Assembly: GCF_030908465.1 (NCBI RefSeq) | Contig: NZ_CP133078.1 | Coordinates: 2,418,001-2,482,000 of the forward strand | Source of the DNA: Anaerotignum sp. MB30-C6 | GTDB taxonomy: Bacteria; Bacillota; Clostridia; Lachnospirales; Anaerotignaceae | Length of the DNA stretch: 64,000 bases | Reading direction: 5' to 3' | Shown here: piece by piece, positions 43,068 to 51,841 of the stretch | Numbering within the stretch: position 1 is the stretch's first letter | Layout of the letters: every line of letters starts with the position of its first letter | The notes under the pieces: generated by a model | The model's database searches: none | The model's input: the letters and a program-made list of their open reading frames with translations, nothing else | Told to the model about the DNA's origin: nothing | Program-made: the position numbers and the translations under genes

Positions 43068-44048
43068 TTATATTGCAAGTATTTTAATTACGTCGTACAT
43101 TTCCTGGTTCAAAGTCTTATCCATCCCCAAGGATTCCTCCAGACCAATGACTTCGTATCTCCCTTTATTATAAGAAATAACCTGATTTTCCTTACCTTCC
43201 ATAATGGCTTTTACGGCATGATAACCCATCATGGAGGCATGCATCCTATCAACTGCAGTGGGACTGCCACCTCTTTGCAAGTGACCAAGAATTGTGGCCC
43301 TGGTCTGGATACCTGTAATATCTTGTATATCCTTTGCCAATTGTTGGGTTCCACCAACGCCCTCTGCCACTACAATTAAATTGTGTCGTTTACCAACACT
43401 TCTATTGGCTAAAATTTGCTGAATTACTTTTTGGCTATCTATAATGTCCTTGGCTTCGGGGAACATAACATCCTCGGCACCGCCGACCATACCACACCAT
43501 ACCGCAATATATCCAGCATCACGACCCATTACTTCTACCACGGAGCAACGTTCATGGGAACTTGACGTATCCCTTAACTTGTTTAACGCATCCATCCCTG
43601 TGTTTACTGCAGTATCAAAACCGATGGTGTACTCGGTGCTATTCATATCCAAATCAATTGTAGCTGGAATACCAATACTATTAACGCCATACTTGGCCAA
43701 TTCTACCATACCTCTGTAAGAACCGTCGCCGCCAATGACAACAAGTGCATCCAAACTTAAAATTTTATAAATGGCAGCAGCTTTTTTTATACCCTCTTCC
43801 GTCATCATTTCAGGACAACGAGCTGTATGCAAAATGGTTCCACCTAAGTTCATCACATTTGATACGTCTTTGCTGTACATTTCTTTAATTTCGCCGTTAA
43901 TCAGTCCGTTATACCCCTTGCGGATTCCAATTACCTGAATGTCATGAAAAACAGCAGTTCGAACAACTGCACGTATGGCCGCATTCATACCAGGGGCATC
44001 TCCGCCACTGGTTAATACGCCGATTTTTTTAATTTTTTTCACTTCCAT
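43068..44048 (-). CDS. pfkA: ATP-dependent 6-phosphofructokinase
   Basis: A 326-residue PfkA: GVLTSGGDAPGMNAAIRAVV at the start, GGDGSYRG (Gly where PPi-dependent enzymes have Asp, so ATP is predicted), TIGFDTA, MGRDAGYIA and the LGHLQRGGSPTA segment. The catalytic block usually written PGTIDND is PATIDLD here; the Asp is kept but Gly and Asn are changed. TTGGAGGAAT precedes the ATG. It lies between mtrB and the repeat block upstream of pyk. Confidence 0.96.
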   Translation of the reverse strand: MEVKKIKKIGVLTSGGDAPGMNAAIRAVVRTAVFHDIQVIGIRKGYNGLINGEIKEMYSKDVSNVMNLGGTILHTARCPEMMTEEGIKKAAAIYKILSLDALVVIGGDGSYRGMVELAKYGVNSIGIPATIDLDMNSTEYTIGFDTAVNTGMDALNKLRDTSSSHERCSVVEVMGRDAGYIAVWCGMVGGAEDVMFPEAKDIIDSQKVIQQILANRSVGKRHNLIVVAEGVGGTQQLAKDIQDITGIQTRATILGHLQRGGSPTAVDRMHASMMGYHAVKAIMEGKENQVISYNKGRYEVIGLEESLGMDKTLNQEMYDVIKILAI

Positions 44049-44087
44049 TACCTATTCCTCCAATCCCATTAAAAAACAATTTGTATC

Positions 44088-44116
44088 TTTGCTTTCAAAA
44101 ATACCTTAACGGACGG
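44088..44116. repeat. Vestigial copy of the pyk-pfkA repeat
   Basis: TTTGCTTTCAAAAATAC followed by CTTAACGGACGG matches, with small gaps, the junction of the 140-bp repeats. It lies upstream of pfkA. Only about 29 bp are retained. Confidence 0.55.
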
Positions 44117-44147
44117 CCCCCCTTGGGAGACTATTTCTCTATCCATT

Positions 44148-44393
44148 TCATGATTCCTTCTCGGATTTTTCAGTGTGAATCACACCAAATTGTGTATAAA
44201 TTTCCGCTTCGCCTCTAATTTTAATGGCAGAGGTATTAGACGTAAACTGGGCAATTAGAACTTCTCCTTTATCAAGCTTTTCCGTATGGTGAATTTTCGT
44301 TACTTCCCCACGGGTAACCCCGATTATACTTACACCCTTTTCCAACGCTTTTACGCAGATATATGGTGTATTCACTATGTTTTTTTCATCCAT
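44148..44393 (-). CDS. mtrB: Tryptophan RNA-binding attenuation protein (TRAP)
   Basis: The 81-residue protein matches Bacillus TRAP along its length: VSIIGVTRG, HHTEKLDKGEVLIAQF and NTSAIKIRGEA. The three RNA-contact residues of TRAP (Lys 37, Lys 56, Arg 58 in B. subtilis) align with K39, K58 and R60. TRAP forms an 11-subunit ring that, with bound tryptophan, wraps spaced GAG/UAG repeats in trp leader RNA and terminates transcription. Here it lies between dnaE and pfkA, unlike the mtrA-mtrB pair in Bacillus. AGGAGG precedes the ATG. No GAG/UAG repeat leader is evident in this window, so its targets lie elsewhere. Confidence 0.9.
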   Translation of the reverse strand: MDEKNIVNTPYICVKALEKGVSIIGVTRGEVTKIHHTEKLDKGEVLIAQFTSNTSAIKIRGEAEIYTQFGVIHTEKSEKES

Positions 44394-44404
44394 ACGTCAT
44401 CCTC

Positions 44405-47400
44405 CTAACTGTCCTTTGCTACCACATTAGCCTCTCCCAACAAAAGCCTTAAATCCTGTTGCAATTCCAAAGAACCGTCTACCCAATATTTCCTTTCGGC
44501 CTTCATCTTTTGCTTCGTCCTTTCTTGGTAAATAAAAACTGGGATATCTCCTTTGTGTTGCAATAGCACGGAAATAATTTGTGCCAAAGGCACTTCATTT
44601 TCTTCAGCTATCTTCAGCCATAGTGACTCCGGCTTAATCTCTTCTTCCAATTGCAGCAACTGAATTTGTGATGCTATAACCTTTGCCTCCCCATCTGCCG
44701 ATACATTTGTTCGACCTTTAATCAGTATAACCGCTTCCTCCTGTAAAAGCTGGGAGAATTGCTGATATACTTTAGGGAAAACAATAATTTCCATAGTTCC
44801 TTGAAAATCTTCCAAGGTAAGGAAAGCCATCTTATCATTGTTTCTCGTATACTTCACCGAAACACCTGCTACCATACCGCCAACAATAACTTTGGTTTCT
44901 TCCTCCACCTGTTGTCTATCCTCACCCTCCTCAGCGGGCAGAAAATCAACACTGCTATGGCTTATCTTTCTTCGAAGCCTATCTGCATATTCTGCCAAAG
45001 GATGGCCACTTACATAAATACCTAAAACTTCCTTCTCCATTGCTAGTTTATCTCGTGGTGCATATTCCTCCACATCAGGCAAATCATCTTGGGGTTTATA
45101 ACTTTCTTCCCCCATATCTATGTCGAACAAATTCATTTGCCCTGCTATATTATTCTTTCTTGCTTGCCCTATTCCATCCAAAATACTTTTGTAAATGGCC
45201 ATATATTGACTTCTGGCACCACCTAGGGAATCTATAGCACCAGCTTTAATTAAGCTTTCAATACTGCGTTTATTCATATCTCCCGTTTCCATACGGGTGC
45301 AAAAGTCAGTCATAGATAGGAACAAGCCGTTTTTCTCACGTTCAGCTACCAAGGCGTTTACTACGCCACGGCCTACATTTTTTATTGCCGCAAGACCAAA
45401 CCGTATTTTCCCATGGGAAACGGAAAAATGCCCATAGCCTTCATTAATATCGGGAGGCAATAATGCAATGCCCATTTTTTTGCACTCCTCAATATAATTG
45501 GAAACCTTACTTGCATGATCCATAACACTTGTCATCAAAGCCGCCATAAATTCCACAGGATAATGGGCTTTTAACCAAGCTGTTTGATACCCCACAACTG
45601 CATAACATGCCGCATGACTTTTATTAAAAGCATACTTTGCAAAGTCTGTCATTTCATCAAATATTTTTTCTGCCGCTTCCGCAGGAATACCGTTTTTCAC
45701 GCAACCAGGCACTTCATCCCCAACGCCATAAACAAAGTTCTTTCGTTCCTCCGCCATGACAGATGCTTTTTTCTTACTCATTGCACGGCGTACAAGGTCA
45801 CTTCGTCCCAAACTATATCCCGCCAAATCACGAACAATCTGCATAACCTGTTCCTGATATACAATACAACCATAGGTGTTTTCTAAAATAGAAACTAAAC
45901 TCTCATGGGTATACTGAATATTTTCAGGGTCATTTTTCCCCTTAATATACTTGGGGATAAAGTCCATAGGACCCGGACGATATAAAGAAATTCCTGCGAT
46001 TAAATCTTCAAGGCGTTTCGGTTGGAGCTCACGCATAAACTGCTTCATTCCAGCGCTTTCCAGCTGAAAAACACCCTCGGTTTTCCCTTGACTGATAAGC
46101 TGATATACCGCAGTATCGTCATCGGGTATTGCGTCAATATCAATTTTCACCCCATGAATACGTTCCACTTCTTGCACTGCATTTTGAATTACCGTTAAGG
46201 TACGCAGACCAAGAAAGTCCATTTTCAAAATACCCAATTCCTCTAAAAGGGTCATGGTAAACTGGGTATTAATTTGGCCGTCATTGGCACTTAAAGGCAC
46301 ATATTCCACTACAGGCTCTTTGCAAATAACAACCCCCGCCGCATGGGTAGAAGAATGTCTTGGCAGCCCCTCTAAACGTAAAGAAGTATCAATCAAGCGA
46401 TGGGTATCCTCTTCAGCTTCATAGGCTTTTTGTAAATCGGGATTCATAGCCAAGGCTTTTTTAATAGTAATTCCCAACTCCGTGGGAATCATTTTTGAAA
46501 TACGGTCAACATCGGCATAAGGCATAGCCAACGCTCGACCAACGTCCTTAATTGCCGCCCTCGCCGCCATCGTACCAAAGGTAATAATCTGCGCAACATG
46601 ATCCTCGCCATATTTGGCAATTACATAATCAATAACCTCTTGGCGACGCTCATAACAAAAATCAATATCAATATCAGGCATGCTGACACGCTCTGGGTTC
46701 AGAAAACGTTCAAAAATCAAGTCATATTTTAAAGGATCAATGGTTGTAATGGATAAACAATAAGATACCATACTACCTGCCGCTGATCCACGGCCAGGCC
46801 CAACGATAATTCCATTGTCCTTGGCATATTTTATGAAGTCCCAAACAATAAGAAAGTAATCCACATACCCCATATTCTCTATGGTAGAAAGTTCATATTC
46901 CAAACGTTCTTTCCACTCTTCCTTTGCTTGGGGGTATTTTTCTTCAAAACCGGCTTGACAAACCTCTCTCAGATACTGTTCAGCAGTTTTCCCCTGGGGT
47001 ACATCAAACTGGGGCAACTTTAATTCGTGAAAACAAAAGGACACATTACATCTTTCAGCAATCTTTGCTGTATTTTCCAATGCCTCGGGGACATATGAAA
47101 ATAAATCATACATCTCCTCGGGGCTTTTCACATAAAACTGCTCCCCCTCATAACGCATTCTGTCCTCATCCAGCACAGTTTTCCCCGTTTGAATACAGAG
47201 TAAAATATCATGGGGTTCCGCATCCTCTTTATAAATATAATGACTATCATTTGTGGCAATCAAAGGAATTCCCGTTTCCTCGCTCATGTGCACCAGCGCC
47301 ATATTTACCTGTTTTTGCTCCCGCATACCATGGTCTTGCAATTCCAAAAAGAAATTGCCCTCACCAAAAATATCTAAATACTCCATTGCCGCTTCCTTGG

Positions 47401-47887
47401 CTTGTTCATAGGAAACAGTTAAAATATTTCTTGCCACCTCCCCAGCCAAGCAAGCGCTGGAGGCTATAATGCCTTTATGATACTTTCTCAAAAGTTCCTT
47501 ATCCACACGAGGTTTATAATAAAACCCATCTATAAATCCGTAGGACACCAGTTTTATCAAGTTTTGATATCCTTCGTTATCCTCAGCCAAAAGAACCAGG
47601 TGATTATAACTACCACCCTTGCCATCTTTTTTCAACCGTGACTCAGATGCCACATAAACTTCGCAACCGATAATAGGCTTAATTCCAGCCTCTAAAGCAG
47701 CTTTGTAAAATTCGATGGCACCAAACATCGCCCCATGATCTGTCATGGCGATGCTATCCATTCCCAACTCTTTTGTCCGCTGAACCAGCTCCTTAATCTT
47801 CGCCGAGCCATCCAAAAGGCTGTATTCCGTATGAACGTGCAGGTGCACAAAGGGCTTTGTTTGATTCAAGTTTTCCGCAAAATCCAT
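44405..47887 (-). CDS. dnaE: DNA polymerase III subunit alpha (DnaE)
   Basis: The 1160-residue replicative polymerase has an N-terminal PHP domain (VHLHVHTEYSLLDG, MTDHGAMFGA), the polymerase palm with GPGRGSAAGS and PDIDIDF (catalytic Asp pair), and a C-terminal OB fold near 985-1060. There is no inserted 3'-5' exonuclease, so it is DnaE, not PolC. In Firmicutes DnaE typically extends primers alongside PolC. AGGAGG precedes the ATG. It is the first gene of the dnaE-mtrB-pfkA series, with only 11 bp to mtrB. Confidence 0.97.
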   Translation of the reverse strand: MDFAENLNQTKPFVHLHVHTEYSLLDGSAKIKELVQRTKELGMDSIAMTDHGAMFGAIEFYKAALEAGIKPIIGCEVYVASESRLKKDGKGGSYNHLVLLAEDNEGYQNLIKLVSYGFIDGFYYKPRVDKELLRKYHKGIIASSACLAGEVARNILTVSYEQAKEAAMEYLDIFGEGNFFLELQDHGMREQKQVNMALVHMSEETGIPLIATNDSHYIYKEDAEPHDILLCIQTGKTVLDEDRMRYEGEQFYVKSPEEMYDLFSYVPEALENTAKIAERCNVSFCFHELKLPQFDVPQGKTAEQYLREVCQAGFEEKYPQAKEEWKERLEYELSTIENMGYVDYFLIVWDFIKYAKDNGIIVGPGRGSAAGSMVSYCLSITTIDPLKYDLIFERFLNPERVSMPDIDIDFCYERRQEVIDYVIAKYGEDHVAQIITFGTMAARAAIKDVGRALAMPYADVDRISKMIPTELGITIKKALAMNPDLQKAYEAEEDTHRLIDTSLRLEGLPRHSSTHAAGVVICKEPVVEYVPLSANDGQINTQFTMTLLEELGILKMDFLGLRTLTVIQNAVQEVERIHGVKIDIDAIPDDDTAVYQLISQGKTEGVFQLESAGMKQFMRELQPKRLEDLIAGISLYRPGPMDFIPKYIKGKNDPENIQYTHESLVSILENTYGCIVYQEQVMQIVRDLAGYSLGRSDLVRRAMSKKKASVMAEERKNFVYGVGDEVPGCVKNGIPAEAAEKIFDEMTDFAKYAFNKSHAACYAVVGYQTAWLKAHYPVEFMAALMTSVMDHASKVSNYIEECKKMGIALLPPDINEGYGHFSVSHGKIRFGLAAIKNVGRGVVNALVAEREKNGLFLSMTDFCTRMETGDMNKRSIESLIKAGAIDSLGGARSQYMAIYKSILDGIGQARKNNIAGQMNLFDIDMGEESYKPQDDLPDVEEYAPRDKLAMEKEVLGIYVSGHPLAEYADRLRRKISHSSVDFLPAEEGEDRQQVEEETKVIVGGMVAGVSVKYTRNNDKMAFLTLEDFQGTMEIIVFPKVYQQFSQLLQEEAVILIKGRTNVSADGEAKVIASQIQLLQLEEEIKPESLWLKIAEENEVPLAQIISVLLQHKGDIPVFIYQERTKQKMKAERKYWVDGSLELQQDLRLLLGEANVVAKDS

Positions 47888-48327
47888 TTTGCACCTCCTA
47901 TTTCTATTTCGAATTATTTTGTAGTAGTTTTTGAAAAATACTTGTAGAGAGAAAAAAGAAAGTCACAGCTTAGCCGAAACTTGATTTTTCAGGAATTCTT
48001 TGAATGTTTATCAGGGGTATAAACCAAAAACACTTTTCATTCTATATACATCATTCCAATATAAACTAATTATACCATATTTTTTTCATATTAAAAAGAG
48101 GTAATTATTTTTTCGTCCCACCGGGACATATTGTTACCCACTATCAATAACACAGGCTGAAGTTAGTATTCCTAAAAATCATATTCTCTTATTGTAAAAT
48201 CTGCAATCTTGTTTTTACAAATACTGTATAAATTAAAAGCAAACGAACCTGATTAAGTTATTTATACTTTATCACAACCTATGCCAATGTAAAATATTCA
48301 ATTGAAAGATTATAAGCACCTACGAAA
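47888..48327 (-). promoter_or_regulatory. dnaE upstream region
   Basis: A minus-strand TGGTATAAT (48077-48069), an extended -10 box, is the best promoter candidate; no good -35 is seen. A small GTCCC/GGGAC hairpin is at 48115-48127. No ORF. Confidence 0.4.
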
Positions 48328-48361
48328 AAAACAGCATACCTATCAATAGGCATACTGTTTT
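48328..48361 (-). terminator. Terminator of export operon
   Basis: AAAACAGTATGCCTAT/ATAGGTATGCTGTTTT (16 bp, one mismatch) with a T run on the minus strand. Confidence 0.9.
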
Positions 48362-48373
48362 TGCTCATGCAAA

Positions 48374-49579
48374 TTATTCGTACCGCAAAGCCTCTACGGG
48401 GTCTTTCTGTGCTGCTTTTCTAGCTGGATACATACCGAATCCTAAACCAACCATAGCAGAGAATGCTACTGCTATCATAACAACCGTAGGCTTTACTACA
48501 ACACCTACGCCCACTAGCATACCGCCAATGCCCACAATAGAAATACCTAAAATCGTGCCAATAATACCACCTGCCGCAGAGATTGCAGCGGCCTCAATTA
48601 AAAACTGTATCATAATATCCCGTGTTTTGGCACCAAGGGCTTTTCTAATACCTATTTCTCTTGTTCTTTCTGTTACAGATACCAGCATGATATTCATAAT
48701 ACCAATACCACCTACTACCAAGGAAATAGCCGCAATAGCACCAACAACTGCAGAAAGGGAACCTAATACACCATCAATGGAACTCATTTCTTCTTGTGCA
48801 GAATCGCACATTACACTTTCAATATCCTGATTTTTCATTCTTGCAATATAGGACAGAATACGATTTTGCAACTGAGTCATATCCTGATTTTCATCCATAC
48901 AGAAATAGAGACCCCATTGTGGTTCATCAGCCTTAATCATAATACTTTCCGGAACAAACGCCTCCGCAAAGGCACCTCCACTCAGCAACTTCTTCAGGGC
49001 AGAGTCAGTATTCTGAAAAACACCAATGACCAATAGTTCTTCCGCTTGTCTATTAATGGTTGTCTTCAAGGTTTTACCCACAGCATCTTCCTGACCAAAA
49101 ACACTTAAAGCCGTTGTATTTTCAATAACAACAAATTTTCTCTTTCCTATAATATCTTTGTCATTGAGCATACGCCCGTAAATGATTTTCGGATCTTTCA
49201 TTTCTGTTGGATTTTCTGCCAATCCTGATATTTTAACAGTTTCTATTTTTCTGCCAACCTTTATATCAACCCTCTCAGAAGGACTAAAACCAACATATGT
49301 AATATGCCCATCCATAGCTTCCTTTAACTTTTCCGCCTCATCTTTTGTAAACAGATGATCTTCGGTGTAGACACCATCCTCCGACATAATATAAGCAAAA
49401 GCTAAACCCTTGCCAAAAGTTTCAAACTCCCCCGCTACCATACTTCGCATGGTATCACCCAAAGAAACAATGGCAATCACAGAGCTGATACCAATAATCA
49501 TACCAAGCATGGTCAAAAAGGAACGCATTTTATTGGCACGGATGGAGAACATCGCTAACTTAATATTCTCAAATATCAT
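48374..49579 (-). CDS. MacB-like ABC transporter permease
   Basis: A 401-residue permease with one N-terminal helix (MRSFLTMLGMIIGISSVIAI), a large extracytoplasmic domain of about 220 residues and three C-terminal helices, the FtsX/MacB_PCD topology. VTERTREIGIRKALGAK is the conserved coupling loop. Such mechanotransmitters move peptides or drugs outside the membrane. Its ATG overlaps the stop of the ATPase gene by four bases. Confidence 0.92.
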   Translation of the reverse strand: MIFENIKLAMFSIRANKMRSFLTMLGMIIGISSVIAIVSLGDTMRSMVAGEFETFGKGLAFAYIMSEDGVYTEDHLFTKDEAEKLKEAMDGHITYVGFSPSERVDIKVGRKIETVKISGLAENPTEMKDPKIIYGRMLNDKDIIGKRKFVVIENTTALSVFGQEDAVGKTLKTTINRQAEELLVIGVFQNTDSALKKLLSGGAFAEAFVPESIMIKADEPQWGLYFCMDENQDMTQLQNRILSYIARMKNQDIESVMCDSAQEEMSSIDGVLGSLSAVVGAIAAISLVVGGIGIMNIMLVSVTERTREIGIRKALGAKTRDIMIQFLIEAAAISAAGGIIGTILGISIVGIGGMLVGVGVVVKPTVVMIAVAFSAMVGLGFGMYPARKAAQKDPVEALRYE

Positions 49580-50271
49580 CCCTCTTTCACCACCTTTTCA
49601 TCGCTTACAAGCTGCCCATCTTGAAAGCGAATGATTCTTTTGGTACATTGGGCAATATCTTCTTCGTGGGTAACAACTACAACCGTTGCCCCTTCCTCAT
49701 TTAGCTTAGTGAAGAAGTCCATAATCTCATGGGATGAACGGGTATCCAAGTTCCCCGTTGGTTCGTCAGCAAGAATAAGAGCGGGGTCATTGGCTAATGC
49801 CCTTGCAATTGCAACCCTTTGTTTTTGCCCACCAGAAAGTTCATTGGGCAAGTGATGAACCCTCTCCCCCAAACCAACCTTCTCCAGTAACGATGTGGCC
49901 TTTGCTTTTCTGTCATCCGCCTTCATACCACCATAAACCATAGGGATCTCCACATTTTTTAGGGCAGATGTTCGGGGAATCAACTGGAACGCCTGAAAGA
50001 CAAATCCAATCTTTTTGTTTCTAATTCCCGAAAGGTCATCCTCCCCCTGCTCAACAATAGAAATTCCGTCCAGTAAATAAGTTCCTTCAAAATGTCGGTC
50101 CATACAACCTAAGATATTCATTAAGGTGGATTTACCTGATCCTGATTGTCCCATTATAGCAACATATTCTCCTTCACTGATAGAAAGAGACACATCTCTT
50201 AAGGCATGCACTTGAATTGCACCCGTATCATAAATCTTATTTAATTCTTCTATTTTAATAATTTCCTTCAT
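49576..50271 (-). CDS. MacB-like ABC transporter ATP-binding protein
   Basis: A 231-residue ATPase: Walker [10 protein letters not shown], signature [12 protein letters not shown], Walker [14 protein letters not shown]-loop VVVTHE. Sequence type matches LolD/MacB/FtsE ATPases that pair with FtsX-like permeases. AGGAGG precedes the ATG. Confidence 0.95.
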   Translation of the reverse strand: MKEIIKIEELNKIYDTGAIQVHALRDVSLSISEGEYVAIMGQSGSGKSTLMNILGCMDRHFEGTYLLDGISIVEQGEDDLSGIRNKKIGFVFQAFQLIPRTSALKNVEIPMVYGGMKADDRKAKATSLLEKVGLGERVHHLPNELSGGQKQRVAIARALANDPALILADEPTGNLDTRSSHEIMDFFTKLNEEGATVVVVTHEEDIAQCTKRIIRFQDGQLVSDEKVVKEG

Positions 50272-50281
50272 AACGCACCTC

Positions 50282-51463
50282 CTACTGAGGAATAACGGAC
50301 ATTCCTTCCGTCAGCTCAAGGCTGGGGTTCAGAACAATCTGCTGGCCCTCGGTTAACTCTCCACTGCGAATTTCAATCAGAAGGTCGGTTTCTAAACCAA
50401 CTGTAACAGGCACGATTTGAATTGTGTTATCTTCCTTAACAACATAAACAACGGTAGATCCATCTTCTAATTCGCTAACCGCTTCATAAGGTACTGTTAA
50501 TGCTTTTTCAACTTTTGCAATATAAATTGTGGCTTTCGCAGTAATACCTGCGATTAACTTATCATTTTCGCCAATTACTTCTATGTAAACTGGAATAACT
50601 CTTTCCGTGGAGTTGGCATCTTTACTTTCCCCGGTTGGAGAAATACGAGATACAACACCCTCAACCACTTCGCCTTTTAAAATATCCGCTGTGATATCTA
50701 CTTTCTGGCCTATCTCCACCTTAGCAATATCCGTTTCATTGACCAAGACTTTCATCTGAAGCTTATCAATATTCTCAATGACAAACATGGGTTTTTCATC
50801 TTCCGTATCGTCTGCAAAACGCCCAACCTTTGTATTTACACGGGTTACCGTACCGTCAATCATACTACGAATTTGACAATCCTGCAAAGTTTTTGCCTCA
50901 ATGCTTACCTTGCGGTTTGAATTTTCCAAAGTCTGTCTTTCCGCATCTGTTAAAACTGCAACGCCATCCTTTGCCGAAATGCCATCAAGCTTCCTTTTTG
51001 CGTCATCATATTCAGTTTGGCTGGCCGCACCAATATCGAATAATCCCTTAACATCGTCAAACTCTTTTTTGGCTTTATCGTATTCTTCCTGTCTGTCCTC
51101 TAGAAGCTCTTTCTGTTGTTTTTTCAACAAAGCCTGATCGCCCTGGCTTAAACTCATTTGATCTGCAATATCCGAGCTGTCCAAAACAGCCAATAGCTGG
51201 CCTTTTTTTACTTTATCACCTTCTTTTACCAATAATTCCTTTACTTCGTAGTGTAACTTAGATACAACCTCTGTACTTTCTGTCCCTTCTAAAACTGCTT
51301 TGAGCTTTAAAATCTCCTCCACATCTTGTGTTTCTGCAAAAGAGGTACTAACCATAGTCCCCGCAGGTTCCTTGCTCCCCCCTAGCGCAGCTTTGGCGCC
51401 AAGAGCTACAACAATCAAGCCTGCAACGGCCAGTATAATTTTCTTTTTCTTTGATAAAGCCAT
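50282..51463 (-). CDS. MacA-like efflux adaptor (HlyD family)
   Basis: A 393-residue membrane-fusion protein: one N-terminal membrane helix (IILAVAGLIVVALGAKAALG), a split lipoyl domain (VKEGDKVKKGQLLAVLDSSD and QIRSMIDGTVTRVN), a coiled coil at about 110-190 and a beta-barrel domain. In Gram-positives such adaptors work with MacB-like transporters without an outer-membrane channel and may guide peptides across the wall. First gene of the operon, ten bases before the ATPase. Confidence 0.92.
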   Translation of the reverse strand: MALSKKKKIILAVAGLIVVALGAKAALGGSKEPAGTMVSTSFAETQDVEEILKLKAVLEGTESTEVVSKLHYEVKELLVKEGDKVKKGQLLAVLDSSDIADQMSLSQGDQALLKKQQKELLEDRQEEYDKAKKEFDDVKGLFDIGAASQTEYDDAKRKLDGISAKDGVAVLTDAERQTLENSNRKVSIEAKTLQDCQIRSMIDGTVTRVNTKVGRFADDTEDEKPMFVIENIDKLQMKVLVNETDIAKVEIGQKVDITADILKGEVVEGVVSRISPTGESKDANSTERVIPVYIEVIGENDKLIAGITAKATIYIAKVEKALTVPYEAVSELEDGSTVVYVVKEDNTIQIVPVTVGLETDLLIEIRSGELTEGQQIVLNPSLELTEGMSVIPQ

Positions 51464-51496
51464 GTTTTTGCCTCCTCAGATTTTTTCATATGTATT

Positions 51497-51525
51497 ATTA
51501 TAACGGTCAAATTCTAAGATGTCTG
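51497..51525 (-). promoter_or_regulatory. Promoter of the export operon
   Basis: CAGACA (51525-51520), 17 bp, TATAAT (51502-51497) on the minus strand, 34 bp before the adaptor ATG. The 51526-51794 remainder is gene-free. Confidence 0.55.
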
Positions 51526-51794
51526 TTAGTATTTCTTAATATTCTTTTAATTTAAGCTTTTTTTTCCAATTTTTCCAGTTTATTTCGTTGCTTAGTAAGT
51601 CTTATACCCTTCTTGGTGATTCAACTTGCCTTAAAAGGGCTTTATGTCATAGGTCTTATGACGCATTTCAAGCTCTTCCGAAATAGTCTATATTACAACA
51701 TTTCCTATTGATAATTAGCTATTGGGGTTTGGTATAATCATACAACTCCACCAGCTAGATGATAATTTATTGGAGCCAAAACAGCAAAATAAAA

Positions 51795-51819
51795 AGGCGA
51801 GAAGCTATGCCTCTCGCCT
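51795..51819 (-). terminator. nifJ terminator
   Basis: AGGCGAG/CTCGCCT stem with T-rich tail on the minus strand, 22 bp past the stop. Confidence 0.8.
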
Positions 51820-51841
51820 AAAGTTAAAACCATTTTTGAGA

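Noticed and set aside
46924-47469. 181-codon + strand ORF inside dnaE
   Set aside because: Antisense shadow of dnaE, with no family resemblance and no ribosome binding site.
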